A DNA stretch of 64,000 nt from an uncultured Acidimicrobiaceae bacterium (GTDB lineage Bacteria; Actinomycetota; Acidimicrobiia; Acidimicrobiales; UBA10347), in the NCBI GenBank assembly GCA_905182135.1, contig CAJJAG010000003.1, forward strand, positions 62,001-126,000, in the 5' to 3' direction. This document shows, one piece after another, positions 17,807-26,237 of this stretch. Under the pieces are notes generated by a model. That model had not been told where the DNA came from. It worked only from the letters and a program-made list of their open reading frames with translations, and made no database searches. How positions within the stretch are numbered: position 1 is the first letter of the stretch; every line of letters starts with the position of its first letter. Position numbers and translations under genes: made by a program.

Positions 17807-18938
17807 GCACACCATCGCTGCTTGAGCTGACACCGAGAAACTCGCCGTCTTGCATGGCCCAACCTTCGTCGTGGCCGCATCGGTAGATCGACAGGACCCG
17901 ACGCTGGCCCTCTGACCCTCGCTCGAGATGCACCACAAGATCTACTGCTGAGCGGACGTACTCGTGCACAACCTGCAGAGGCACATCAACATCAGCCATC
18001 AGCGCCATTGCTTCGATCCGGTGCAACGCATCGAGAGCGGAGTTCGCATGGCAGGTAGACATTGAGCCGTCATGCCCGGTATTCATTGCCTGGATCATGT
18101 CGAGCGCCTCGGCGCCCCGGACCTCGCCAATCACAATTCGGTCCGGGCGCATCCGCAGCGCATTACGCACCAATGCGCGGATCGAAACCTGACCGATGCC
18201 TTCGGCATTGGCTGGTCGGGTTTCAAGCCGAACCGTATGGTCACCAGGCAGCCGAAGCTCCGCTGCATCCTCGATCGTGATGACTCTCTCTCCCGGCTTG
18301 ATGTGACGCGCCAACGCATTCAAGAGCGACGTCTTACCTGACCCTGTGCCGCCACTGACAACGATGCTCTTGCGATGCAATAAGGCGTCAATCAGGAAGG
18401 CTTCACTGTCGGGTTCGCAGAAATCACCGAGCTCAAACGCCTTCTCTCGAAACCTTCGGATGGTGAGGTATGGGCCATCGACCGCCAGTGGCGGCACGGC
18501 AATGTTCACTCGGCTTCCATCGGCGAGCCGGGCATCAACGAACGGTGCCGTGCGATCGACACGAAGACCGAGCGGACCAAGAATGCGGTCAATCACGACA
18601 CGCAATGTGTCTTCGTCAATGAACACTTCAGTGCTGATCATGGCCCCGTTGCGTTCGACCCATACTGGACCGGGCCCATTCACCATCAGCTCGGTTGTAT
18701 CGCTATCTTGCAACAGGGGCTCGAGCGGGCCGAGCCCGAAGAGCAGACGTGACACACGCTCGGCCACTGCGCTGACTTGGGTTTCTGCCAGCAGCGGAGC
18801 GCAGGATCCAACACACCGTTCGATCATCGGCGTATCGACATGGCCATCGAATTCGACCAGCTGGCGGTGTACCTGGCGAATTATCTCATCGAGCGGGTCC
18901 TGCTGCGTCACGACCGATGCCCGCTGGCTACAAGCCAC
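17799..18938 (-). CDS. tadA: Tad pilus assembly ATPase (TadA/CpaF)
   Basis: A hexameric secretion ATPase of the type II/IV superfamily that powers pilus extrusion from the cytosolic face. Visible: the N-terminal helical domain (FGLGPLEPLLQDSDTTELMV), Walker A VVSGGTGSGKTSLLNAL, the Asp box ITIEDAAELRLPGDHTVRLE, Walker B RPDRIVIGEVRGAEALDM, and the His box TGHDGSMSTCHANSALDAL. At 379 residues it is slightly short but complete. GTG start, 12 bp after the tadZ stop. Confidence 0.93.
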   Translation of the reverse strand: MACSQRASVVTQQDPLDEIIRQVHRQLVEFDGHVDTPMIERCVGSCAPLLAETQVSAVAERVSRLLFGLGPLEPLLQDSDTTELMVNGPGPVWVERNGAMISTEVFIDEDTLRVVIDRILGPLGLRVDRTAPFVDARLADGSRVNIAVPPLAVDGPYLTIRRFREKAFELGDFCEPDSEAFLIDALLHRKSIVVSGGTGSGKTSLLNALARHIKPGERVITIEDAAELRLPGDHTVRLETRPANAEGIGQVSIRALVRNALRMRPDRIVIGEVRGAEALDMIQAMNTGHDGSMSTCHANSALDALHRIEAMALMADVDVPLQVVHEYVRSAVDLVVHLERGSEGQRRVLSIYRCGHDEGWAMQDGEFLGVSSSSDGVHD

Positions 18939-18950
18939 AAATGATCAAGG

Positions 18951-19619
18951 TCATACAACATCGAGTGGCACCCGACCCAGCACTCGGAGCAGACTCCGCG
19001 GGAGTCGGGCCGAGGCCAGCCCCGCATCAAGACTTCGAGCGATACTCGGGTCGACCGCGACCTGAGCGACGACGGGAGCGCCCGTAACCGCTTCGACGTC
19101 AGCTCGCCCGAGATGACGACCCGGCTCTTTCACCACTATTACTGCCGTCGGCGTGACCAAATTAGCTTGAGCGGCACGCAGGTTCAAGAAACACTCGCGA
19201 ACCACCAGCAGAGACACCGGCGCAGCAGCCACGAACTGGCGGCGAAAGTCGTGCCGCTCAGTCACGACCCCACAGTCGACGATAACTCGCCGCTGCGATA
19301 GGCCAAGAGCCTGAAGTAACGGCGCAGCGTCGGCCGAAAGCAACCCCGTCCCACGAGGCACGATCGTCAGATCGGTTCGCACTGGACGTTCGATGCGAGC
19401 AAGTGCTGTCACCGCCAGCTCAGGCGTAGCGCACCAATCCGTTATGCCAGGTGCCGCATCGGTCTTGTCCAGGTCATGACCCCCAAGAAGCGCAGGGAGG
19501 TCACCACACAAATCAACAAGGACCGTGGGTTCTGCTCGTTCAACCCTGGCGATCGCCAACATCGCCGCCACGCTGGTCACGCCGACGCCACCCTTTACCG
19601 ACCACACCGCAATTGTCAC
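18951..19619 (-). CDS. tadZ: TadZ/CpaE-like MinD-family protein with deviant P-loop
   Basis: First gene of the tad operon; family members position the pilus machinery at the membrane. The ParA/MinD core is visible: TIAVWSVKGGVGVTSVAAML, then VDLCGDLPALLGG, VIVDCGVV, LLVVRECFLNLRAA. The P-loop reads KGGVGVTS, so the usual GK(S/T) lysine is Val while the MinD signature lysine is kept. ATP hydrolysis is therefore doubtful, as in several TadZ proteins. I chose GTG 19617-19619 because GGGAGG sits 6 nt upstream; the longer ATG start at 19646 has no comparable site. Confidence 0.78.
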   Translation of the reverse strand: MTIAVWSVKGGVGVTSVAAMLAIARVERAEPTVLVDLCGDLPALLGGHDLDKTDAAPGITDWCATPELAVTALARIERPVRTDLTIVPRGTGLLSADAAPLLQALGLSQRRVIVDCGVVTERHDFRRQFVAAAPVSLLVVRECFLNLRAAQANLVTPTAVIVVKEPGRHLGRADVEAVTGAPVVAQVAVDPSIARSLDAGLASARLPRSLLRVLGRVPLDVV

Positions 19620-19849
19620 GGTCAGCCTCCCTGCATTCACTCGCATCGAGGGGGAAGCTCAGGCTTGCGGTCAGTGGCTCGAACTTAGGGCACCCATCCT
19701 CACCCCGCAACCCCCAAAACTCTTTCGTTTTATTGCCCAGGTCACGCCGTCCCTCCGTTCGCGGCATGCACATCCCCACGACCGTGAGATCGCAGCCACC
19801 GCAGCGAGGCCGAGTGCGAACGCACCTGGGAAACCCGAAAGAAGGAGAA

Positions 19850-19945
19850 TGGCGGAGGTGGACGGGAATCGAACCCGCCGGACGAGGATCACTCGTCCCA
19901 ACCGCTTTGAAGGCGGCGGAGCCCACCAGGTACTCGTACACCTCC
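19850..19945 (-). tRNA. selC: tRNA-Sec (anticodon UCA)
   Basis: A 96-nt tRNA with encoded CCA (19850-19852) and discriminator G. Acceptor stem GGAGGTG/CACCTCC is 7 bp plus a T-C mismatch at the eighth position. The D stem is 6 bp (GAGTAC/GGGCTC, one mismatch) with a short loop. The anticodon stem is GCCGC/GCGGT with loop CTTCAAA, giving anticodon UCA (19908-19910). The variable arm is a perfect 7-bp stem GGACGAG/CTCGTCC, and the T arm is GCGGG-TTCGATT-CCCGT. Anticodon UCA, long variable arm, extended D stem and total length fit bacterial selenocysteine tRNA, not tRNA-Ser(UGA). It would be charged with Ser and converted to Sec by SelA, then delivered by SelB to UGA codons. Confidence 0.93.
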
Positions 19946-20006
19946 GTGGTGGTTGTCTGGGCTCTTACTCCCCAGACGGTGCGCTTGGCCAGCGCTGGTG
20001 TTGACC

Positions 20007-20948
20007 CTAAACCGAGAGCAGGTCTCGAGCACCGGTGTCTGAAGACGGGTGACGCAACTTTGACATGGCACGTGCTTCGATCTGGCGAATTCGTTCGCGT
20101 GTCAGATTGAAGTGTTCACCAACTTCTTCAAGGGTGCGCGGTTCGCCGCGATCTAGGCCAAAGCGGAGTTTCAGGATCTCGCGCTCGCGCTCGTCGAGTG
20201 GCCCAAGCAGGCGATTGATCTCGTCAGGGAGCAGCGCAGTCGCTGCAACCTCAAATGGGGATTCAGCGCCACGGTCCTCGACAACGTCGCCGAGTTCGGC
20301 ATCGCCATCTTCACGCAGAGGCTCCGACAATGACAGTGGTTCGGCAGCGAAACGGAGGGCTTCAGTGACCTTGTCTTCTGGCATTTCAACTTCGGCAGCG
20401 AGTTCGACCAGCGTGGCAGGCCGGCCGAACTTGAGTTCAAGACGGGCACGTGCTTTTTGAAGGCGCGCCAGGGTGTCACCGGCATGCACCGGAAGCCGAA
20501 TGGTCCGGCCTGTGTTGGCGATACCGCGGGTGATCGCTTGGCGAATCCACCAGGTGGCATAGGTCGAGAACTTGAAGCCCTTGCGCCAGTCGAACTTCTC
20601 GACGGCATGCATAAGGCCGAGGTTGCCTTCTTGGATCAAGTCGAGCAGGGGGAGACCCGAGGCCTGATACTTCTTGGCAATGGACACGACAAGTCGCAGG
20701 TTCGACTGCACGAAGGTGCGTTCAGCATCGTCGCCAGAACGCACGTGGCGGCGCAGCTCGCGCTTGCGCGCCGCTGTTGGCTTTTCGTCTTCATCGAGTT
20801 CGGTTCGAGCGGCCGCACCCTTTTCGATCATCTGCGCCAGACGAACTTCGTCGTCCTTGGTCAACAGCGGATATTGGCCGATGTCAGTTAAATAAAGACG
20901 TACGAGGTCTTCCTCGTCCCGTTCCACACGCTCTTTGGCCACAAGCAC
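20007..20948 (-). CDS. RNA polymerase sigma factor, RpoD/SigA family
   Basis: A 313-residue primary-type sigma-70 protein. Region 1.2 is DLVRLYLTDIGQYPLLTKDD; region 2 is NLRLVVSIAKKYQASGLPLL, DLIQEGNLGLMHAVEKFDWR and FSTYATWWIRQAITR; region 3 is IRLPVHAGDTLARLQKA; region 4 is LDEREREILKLRFGL and LEEVGEHFNLTRERIRQIEA. Region 1.1 is absent, as in short primary or group 2 sigmas (SigB/HrdD class). Whether it is the housekeeping factor cannot be told. It lies 61 bp downstream of the tRNA-Sec gene. Confidence 0.9.
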   Translation of the reverse strand: MLVAKERVERDEEDLVRLYLTDIGQYPLLTKDDEVRLAQMIEKGAAARTELDEDEKPTAARKRELRRHVRSGDDAERTFVQSNLRLVVSIAKKYQASGLPLLDLIQEGNLGLMHAVEKFDWRKGFKFSTYATWWIRQAITRGIANTGRTIRLPVHAGDTLARLQKARARLELKFGRPATLVELAAEVEMPEDKVTEALRFAAEPLSLSEPLREDGDAELGDVVEDRGAESPFEVAATALLPDEINRLLGPLDEREREILKLRFGLDRGEPRTLEEVGEHFNLTRERIRQIEARAMSKLRHPSSDTGARDLLSV

Positions 20949-21484
20949 CCCTGCAATTGAGTCCAGCAGACGGAGGTAACGCCGCCTTGCTTTGCAACCA
21001 TAGCGAGGCGGCTGGATGACCCAACGTTAACGCAATTGCAATCTGCGCCGAAGTAAAAATTTGGTATGTTTCCGCCAAGTTTTGAGCACATTTTTTTGGC
21101 AAAACTGACGCCTCGCCGTCGATCAAGCCACCAAAACCAAACCGATAGGCATGTCTCAACCCGTGCAGACATTCTCATCTGTCGGCTAGAGAACCCCTAC
21201 CCTCAGCGACCCGACCACGAGCCACACCCGGCGCATCGGCACGTAAAATTTACCGCTGCTCTAGGTTCTTGTCGGTTTGCACGATGGGGTTCTTGGGACC
21301 GAGCAGCTTCATGCAATCTCCGGTGTGGCGGCCCAGGCATGCACTGAGTAAGGACCGACAGTTGGCCTGTGGGGCGAGCGGCCCTAAGGGAACGTTCCAA
21401 AATATATGGTTCGACACGACCTTCGACTGAGAGCGTTAAACAACTCCGAAACAACCACGCCACCGACGCCAGACCACTTGCTAT
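20949..21484. other. Gap between divergent sigma factor and DUF3179 gene
   Basis: About 535 bp without a convincing gene on either strand. An AT-rich stretch around 21050-21110 includes AGTTTTG (21078-21084) and its complement CAAAACT (21100-21106). It should contain both divergent promoters. I saw no tRNA, riboswitch or 4.5S-like structure here. Confidence 0.4.
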
Positions 21485-22996
21485 ATGTGTTCAACTGCCA
21501 TGGTGCGCCGAAACCTCGCCCTGTGTCTCGTAATCCTCGGTCTGATTGCCGTGACATGCAGCAGTTCCAGCGATAGCCCTACCGAAGCTACCGCAACTAA
21601 TACCGTTACCAAAGCAACGATGGCCGAACCAGCCAACGACACGGCCCCGACCCCAGGATCAACACCTTCGAGGCCTCGAGTCGCCGCCAACATCGACCCA
21701 GCATCGATCCCGTCTGGCCAGGTTCGCTACTTCGGACCGGCACCCAAGGTGCCAACCGGCGACCTGGCCCCCGCCACGGCGAAAGCAATCGACACGCTCT
21801 TGGGTGAACAGTTGCTTCGATTCGTCATCAATCAAGACTCTTTTGATGCGATTAGCACGCTTGGCCAGTCAGAAGATCCCCGTGTTGCCTGGTGGCTCGC
21901 CGACCTGATGCGCATCGCGCCCGACCCCGATCTGACAGTCCGGCTGTCAAGCGCTCTGCACGAATTGCTCGGTGTTGAGATCGACCCACTCCGGCCGTGG
22001 GACTTCACCACCAACCACCTCATGGGTTGGGATATCCCCGCGCCACCTGATTATTTGACATACAAACGCAACACCTACATCGTTCGTGAACCCAAGTGGG
22101 AGCCGCTCTTTGAAGATGGCTCCGACATCGATTGGCGCCTGATCAGCTGGGGCGGCGTATTCATCGATGACCGGGCATTCAACATGACCGACAACCGCTG
22201 CAACTGCATCCCCGCTGCAGACAACCCCATCACGACCAGCGCGTCCGGCGGCGACGAATGGCTCGACGAAGACGCGGTTATTTTCGGTATCTCGATCAAT
22301 GGTGAACATCGGGCCTATCCCCGGTCGATCATGGAAGTCCGCGAGATGGTCAATGACACACTTGGCGGTCGTGACTTTGCGATGCCCTACTGCACACTCT
22401 GTGGTTCTGCCCAGGTCTTTTTCACCGACGAGGTGCCGGCTGGCTTCGCTCGACCGGTGCTGCGCACTTCGGGGCTTCTCAACCGATCGAACAAGGTGAT
22501 GTTCGACGTCACTACCTTCTCGATCTTCGACACGTTCCTTGGCCGGGCCGTCAGCGGGCCCCTGGGCGATGCAGGCGTCGAACTCAACCAGCACAGCGTG
22601 ATCACCACAACATGGGGCCGATGGAAGACCGACCATCCCGACACCACAGTGTTGGACATCTCATTGGCGTTAGGCCGGGAGGACTCCGATCTTCGCAATA
22701 CACGCGACGCCAATGGACCGATCTTCCCAATAGGCCAGGTTGATCCTCGGCTTCCTGAACACGAAGACGTGCTCGGTCTAGTAAAGGCCGACGGGACGGC
22801 CATCGCCTTTCATGTAACTAGCGCAATCGAAGCGCTCGAACGCGGCGAGTTCATCGAACTCGACGGGATCAACGTGATCCTCGCTGGTGGTGGCCTGCAA
22901 GCTGTCGATGCCGAGGGAAACGACTTGGGTGGACACCAAGCATTCTGGTTTGCGTGGTCCCAGTTCCACCCCAACAGCAAACTGTGGCCGCTCTAG
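21485..22996 (+). CDS. DUF3179-domain lipoprotein
   Basis: A 503-residue exported protein. The signal sequence (MVRRNLALCLVILGLIAVTC) ends in a weak lipobox cysteine, followed by a Ser/Thr/Ala/Pro-rich linker to about residue 75. The C-terminal half has the DUF3179 signature: GEHRAYPRSIMEVREMVNDT, then MPYCTLCGSAQVFF, LLNRSNKVMFD, and TTWGRWKTDHPDTTVL. The domain's function is unknown; the CxxC in YCTLCGS is a conserved feature. Residues about 85-200 are helical and may be HEAT-like. The true start may be the second ATG (21500). Confidence 0.82.
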   Translation: MCSTAMVRRNLALCLVILGLIAVTCSSSSDSPTEATATNTVTKATMAEPANDTAPTPGSTPSRPRVAANIDPASIPSGQVRYFGPAPKVPTGDLAPATAKAIDTLLGEQLLRFVINQDSFDAISTLGQSEDPRVAWWLADLMRIAPDPDLTVRLSSALHELLGVEIDPLRPWDFTTNHLMGWDIPAPPDYLTYKRNTYIVREPKWEPLFEDGSDIDWRLISWGGVFIDDRAFNMTDNRCNCIPAADNPITTSASGGDEWLDEDAVIFGISINGEHRAYPRSIMEVREMVNDTLGGRDFAMPYCTLCGSAQVFFTDEVPAGFARPVLRTSGLLNRSNKVMFDVTTFSIFDTFLGRAVSGPLGDAGVELNQHSVITTTWGRWKTDHPDTTVLDISLALGREDSDLRNTRDANGPIFPIGQVDPRLPEHEDVLGLVKADGTAIAFHVTSAIEALERGEFIELDGINVILAGGGLQAVDAEGNDLGGHQAFWFAWSQFHPNSKLWPL

Positions 22997-23030
22997 CCCC
23001 GCTCGGGCCTACCCACAAATGCTCTTGGTA

Positions 23031-24497
23031 TCAGGTGAAGTTCGGTGGCACCTGATAACCACCGAGAAGTTCCTCGAGGTGACGGGCGAAAGCCAGCGTG
23101 GTGCGATCGCCAAGATGAGGACCGACGACCTGGATGCCGACCGGAACCCCACGAGGACTGACGGCAACCGGCACCACGGTCGATGGCAAGCCGACGTAGC
23201 CAAACTGCGACGTCCACATGATGACCTCGTTATAGGGACGTTCGACCCCATCGACCAGCAGCGTGCGGTCATACAAGGTTCCCTGCTGTTGATGCGGAAA
23301 GGCCGCTACGTGTGCCACCGGTGCTAGCAACACATCGAAGTCACCAAAGAAGCGAGTCCATTTGTGACGGTTCAGCTCGCGTTGTTCGCTCAGCAACAAC
23401 CAGTCGCGGTGAAACATCGCTGTCGCTCGAGCCCGCATCTGTTGAGACTCGGGATGGCCGGTCGGATCGAGCACGATCTGTTGCAGAGCCTCGAACAATT
23501 CGCCGCCTCGGGCCGGTGACGTGGCTGCCGAGATAAGCGGCAAGCCGACATCGCGCACGTCATCGAAGGCGAGGTCTTGCGGCCATGCACTGCGGTCAAC
23601 AGTGATCCCTGATGCTTCAATTGCCTGAACCGCGATGTCGAGCGCTTCGGCTACTTCAGTACTTACCGGCACCGCTGAATCATCGAGGTGTGCCCCTACC
23701 CGAAAATCTGATGGACGTTCGTGGCGGACGGTGGGCAACGTCAGCTTCCACGCACTAGCCAAGTCCTGTCGTGGCCCAGCAATGACATCGAGTAACAACT
23801 CGCAATCATCGACGGACCGAGCAATTGGCCCGAGCACATTCACGTCGGGCTCACCCGTCTGGTAACTGGTGTGGCTGATATAGCCGAGCTGCGGCACGAT
23901 GCCGAAACTCGGCTTATGGCCGCACACCCCAGCGAAGTGAGCGGGAAGACGGACCGACCCGCCGATATCGCTTCCGATCTCGGCCCCGGTTAGACCAGCA
24001 GCAACGGCAGCAGCAGCGCCGCCACTGGATCCTCCAGGACCGCATGAGAGGTCCCAGGGGTTATTGGTCGTGCCGAAGATCTCGTTGTACGCCTGCGCGT
24101 CAGCTGACCAGCGGGGCAGGTTCGTCTTACCGAACACCACAGCACCAGCGCTTCGAACGTGGGCGACGACCTGAGCGTCGGCGTCAGGTACATGATCAGC
24201 GAGTTCAATTGCTCCACCGGTCGAGCGCATACCCTTGGTCGCGATCGCATCCTTGATCGTCATCGGGAGCCCAAGCAGCGGCGGGGTCTCGCCACCGGCA
24301 GCGAGCTGATCGTCTGCTGTCGAAGCTGCACGCTCGGCGGCTTCATCGTCGACGGTGACGATTGCATTCAGCTCGTCGTTGTACGTCGCTCGCCGTTGCG
24401 CGAAATGGGCAAGCAGCTCTCGGCTGCTTACTTCACGGTCTCGTAGCTTGCCCACTAGCTCTGTTGCCGACAACAACCCCAACGCACGTTCAGCCAT
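23031..24497 (-). CDS. Amidase (amidase-signature family)
   Basis: A 488-residue cytosolic hydrolase with the Ser-cisSer-Lys triad: Lys82 in LPMTIKDAIATKG, cis-Ser157 in CGPGGSSGGAAAAVA, nucleophile Ser181 in GSDIGGSVRLPAHFAG. It is closer to stand-alone amidases than to GatA, because no GatB/GatC neighbours are present and the C-terminus (STVVPVAVSPRGVPVGIQVV) is that of catabolic amidases. It would free ammonia from a carboxamide. It is convergent with the DUF3179 gene (34-bp gap) and divergent from the aldo/keto reductase. Confidence 0.88.
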   Translation of the reverse strand: MAERALGLLSATELVGKLRDREVSSRELLAHFAQRRATYNDELNAIVTVDDEAAERAASTADDQLAAGGETPPLLGLPMTIKDAIATKGMRSTGGAIELADHVPDADAQVVAHVRSAGAVVFGKTNLPRWSADAQAYNEIFGTTNNPWDLSCGPGGSSGGAAAAVAAGLTGAEIGSDIGGSVRLPAHFAGVCGHKPSFGIVPQLGYISHTSYQTGEPDVNVLGPIARSVDDCELLLDVIAGPRQDLASAWKLTLPTVRHERPSDFRVGAHLDDSAVPVSTEVAEALDIAVQAIEASGITVDRSAWPQDLAFDDVRDVGLPLISAATSPARGGELFEALQQIVLDPTGHPESQQMRARATAMFHRDWLLLSEQRELNRHKWTRFFGDFDVLLAPVAHVAAFPHQQQGTLYDRTLLVDGVERPYNEVIMWTSQFGYVGLPSTVVPVAVSPRGVPVGIQVVGPHLGDRTTLAFARHLEELLGGYQVPPNFT

Positions 24498-24591
24498 AGC
24501 TCCGACATTACGCCAGTCGCCCCGCTAGAACCTTGTGCGGGCGCGCCTATGTCGAGTGGCCCGGCCTGAGCCCGGCGAGTAAGTTGAGCTC

Positions 24592-25476
24592 ATGGCTCTT
24601 CCAACAGCACATTTTGGTTCCACCGGACATGTCAGTAGCCGAATCATCTTCGGTGCCGCAGCACTGGGTGGCATGAGCCAAGACAAAGCCGATGCAACTA
24701 TCGAGCAGGTCGTGGCCGCTGGCGTGAATCACTTCGACACTGCCTCAAGCTACGGCGAGTCCGAGCTACGGCTCGCCCCTTGGCTGGCGTCGCGCCGTAA
24801 CGAAGTCTTCCTGGCAACTAAAACTCGCGAACGCTCAGGCACCGCTGCTCGAGCCGAGCTCGAACTATCTCTAACGCGACTCGGCGTTGATCAGGTCGAC
24901 CTGATCCAGCTTCACAATCTGGTTGAGCAAGACGAATGGGAACAAGCTCATGGCCCAGGTGGAGCCGTCGAAGCCATGGCACAGGCCCGCGACGAAGGAC
25001 TCGTGCGATTCATTGGTGTGACCGGTCACGGCACTCGTATCCCCGGCATGCATCTCAAGAGCCTCGCCGAGTTTGACTATGCGTCCGTGTTGTTCCCGCA
25101 CAACACAACCATGATGGCCAGCGACGCGTATCGCTCTGACGTTGAGGAACTGCTTGCTATATGCGCCGAGAAGCAGGTAGCAGCCCAAACTATTAAGGCC
25201 ATTGCCCGCGGCCGTTGGCCCGAGGGCATCGATGGAAAACGATTCAGCTGGTACGAACCACTCGAAGATGTCGATGCAATTGGTCGGGCGGTCCGGGCGG
25301 TTCTGGGCGACCCTCAGTTGTTCTTGAATACGACCAGCGATGCTCGGAAGCTCGCTGTGATCTTCGATGCCGTGACCTCGGGATTGCCCGCTCCGACCCA
25401 ACAGGAATTACAGGACGATGTCGCGATGTTCGGGATCTCACCGCTCTTCGACGGTCGCGAGCTTGAACGCATCTAA
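24592..25476 (+). CDS. Aldo/keto reductase
   Basis: A TIM-barrel oxidoreductase of 294 residues. Catalytic Asp and Tyr are seen in VNHFDTASSYGESELRLAPW, the catalytic Lys in VFLATKTRERSGT, and His in VRFIGVTGHGTRI, where the family often has GVS(N/G)H. The NAD(P)H-binding C-terminus is short. The start ATG gives MALPTAHFGSTGHVSSRIIF, a normal AKR start. Physiological substrate is unknown. A minisatellite lies 20 bp after the stop. Confidence 0.85.
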   Translation: MALPTAHFGSTGHVSSRIIFGAAALGGMSQDKADATIEQVVAAGVNHFDTASSYGESELRLAPWLASRRNEVFLATKTRERSGTAARAELELSLTRLGVDQVDLIQLHNLVEQDEWEQAHGPGGAVEAMAQARDEGLVRFIGVTGHGTRIPGMHLKSLAEFDYASVLFPHNTTMMASDAYRSDVEELLAICAEKQVAAQTIKAIARGRWPEGIDGKRFSWYEPLEDVDAIGRAVRAVLGDPQLFLNTTSDARKLAVIFDAVTSGLPAPTQQELQDDVAMFGISPLFDGRELERI

Positions 25477-25495
25477 CCATCCAGCCATAGATTCG

Positions 25496-25549
25496 CCACC
25501 GCGATCTGCACTACCACCGCGATCTGCACTACCACCGCGGTCTGTAATA
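25496..25549. repeat. 18-bp minisatellite, three units plus decayed copies
   Basis: The unit CCACCGCGATCTGCACTA occurs perfectly at 25496-25513 and 25514-25531 and with four changes at 25532-25549. Weaker echoes (CCTGCGGTACTA; CCACTGCGGCCTA) continue to about 25590. It lies between the aldo/keto reductase stop and the unknown gene's stop. The rest of the gap to 25682 holds nothing recognised. Confidence 0.85.
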
Positions 25550-25682
25550 CCCCTGCGGTACTAAGACTGCACAATGCCACTGCGGCCTAAAACCTGGTGG
25601 ATAAAAATGGTCTAGACGTGGCCGAGGCAATCGGTGCCTGAATCAACTCATCGAATCCATCTGAGACACCACCAACGGGGCG

Positions 25683-26234
25683 CTAAGCCCGTTCGTCAGC
25701 TTGCCCGAGGTCCAAGCTGGCCACGACACGGTGGCCATCGACCGACACTGCCATCGAAGCCTGACTTGTGAGAAGCGACGCCGCGGAGACTCCGTCGTCA
25801 TGGTGGTCCAGTGACACGAACCGCAGCCAGCGCATCATCGCTGCGTCGCTGATCGGCCGAGACAGGTCGTGGAGTGCGCCTATCTCACGCTCAAGCCATG
25901 GATCGATGACCTTCACCAATGCCTTCAAGCGCGGCAGGGTTGCGTTCACCTCAGTCAGGGCAGAGAGCGTCGCGATCGCGTTCTCCCAACCGGCAGTCGG
26001 CGCACAGACAACCTCGATTTCGCGTAGCCCAGGCGAGGTGGGCAGACACTCACGCACCACTTCGGCGTGCCATTTGTGGTGACCGCTCGTGGTGGCAAAG
26101 ACCACCGCTACCGAAGCCGATGCTTCGACCATTGCCCATGATGCCAACAACTCTGCAAGCTGCTCTTCGACCCACACCAGGCCACCGAGTCGTTCCGTAA
26201 GCTCGGCGAGCGTAAACCAGTCGTCGCCGCGCAT
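25683..26234 (-). CDS. Conserved-looking protein of unknown function
   Basis: A 183-residue protein, mostly helical by eye, acidic, without signal peptide or membrane span. The N-terminal part (LVWVEEQLAELLASWA) and the stretch LREIEVVCAPTAGWENAIAT look structured, and there are no cysteine clusters. Its ATG lies 3 bp past the nadE stop, so the two are probably co-transcribed (nadE first). I do not recognise the family. A ferritin-like or helical-bundle fold is possible but unproved. Confidence 0.6.
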   Translation of the reverse strand: MRGDDWFTLAELTERLGGLVWVEEQLAELLASWAMVEASASVAVVFATTSGHHKWHAEVVRECLPTSPGLREIEVVCAPTAGWENAIATLSALTEVNATLPRLKALVKVIDPWLEREIGALHDLSRPISDAAMMRWLRFVSLDHHDDGVSAASLLTSQASMAVSVDGHRVVASLDLGQADERA

Positions 26235-26237
26235 CTA

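Noticed and set aside
19451..20110. Long plus- and minus-strand ORFs (up to about 219 residues) spanning the tRNA-Sec gene
   Set aside because: They translate the tRNA and flanks; motifs such as DGNRTRRTR are the usual translation artefact of a tRNA T arm.
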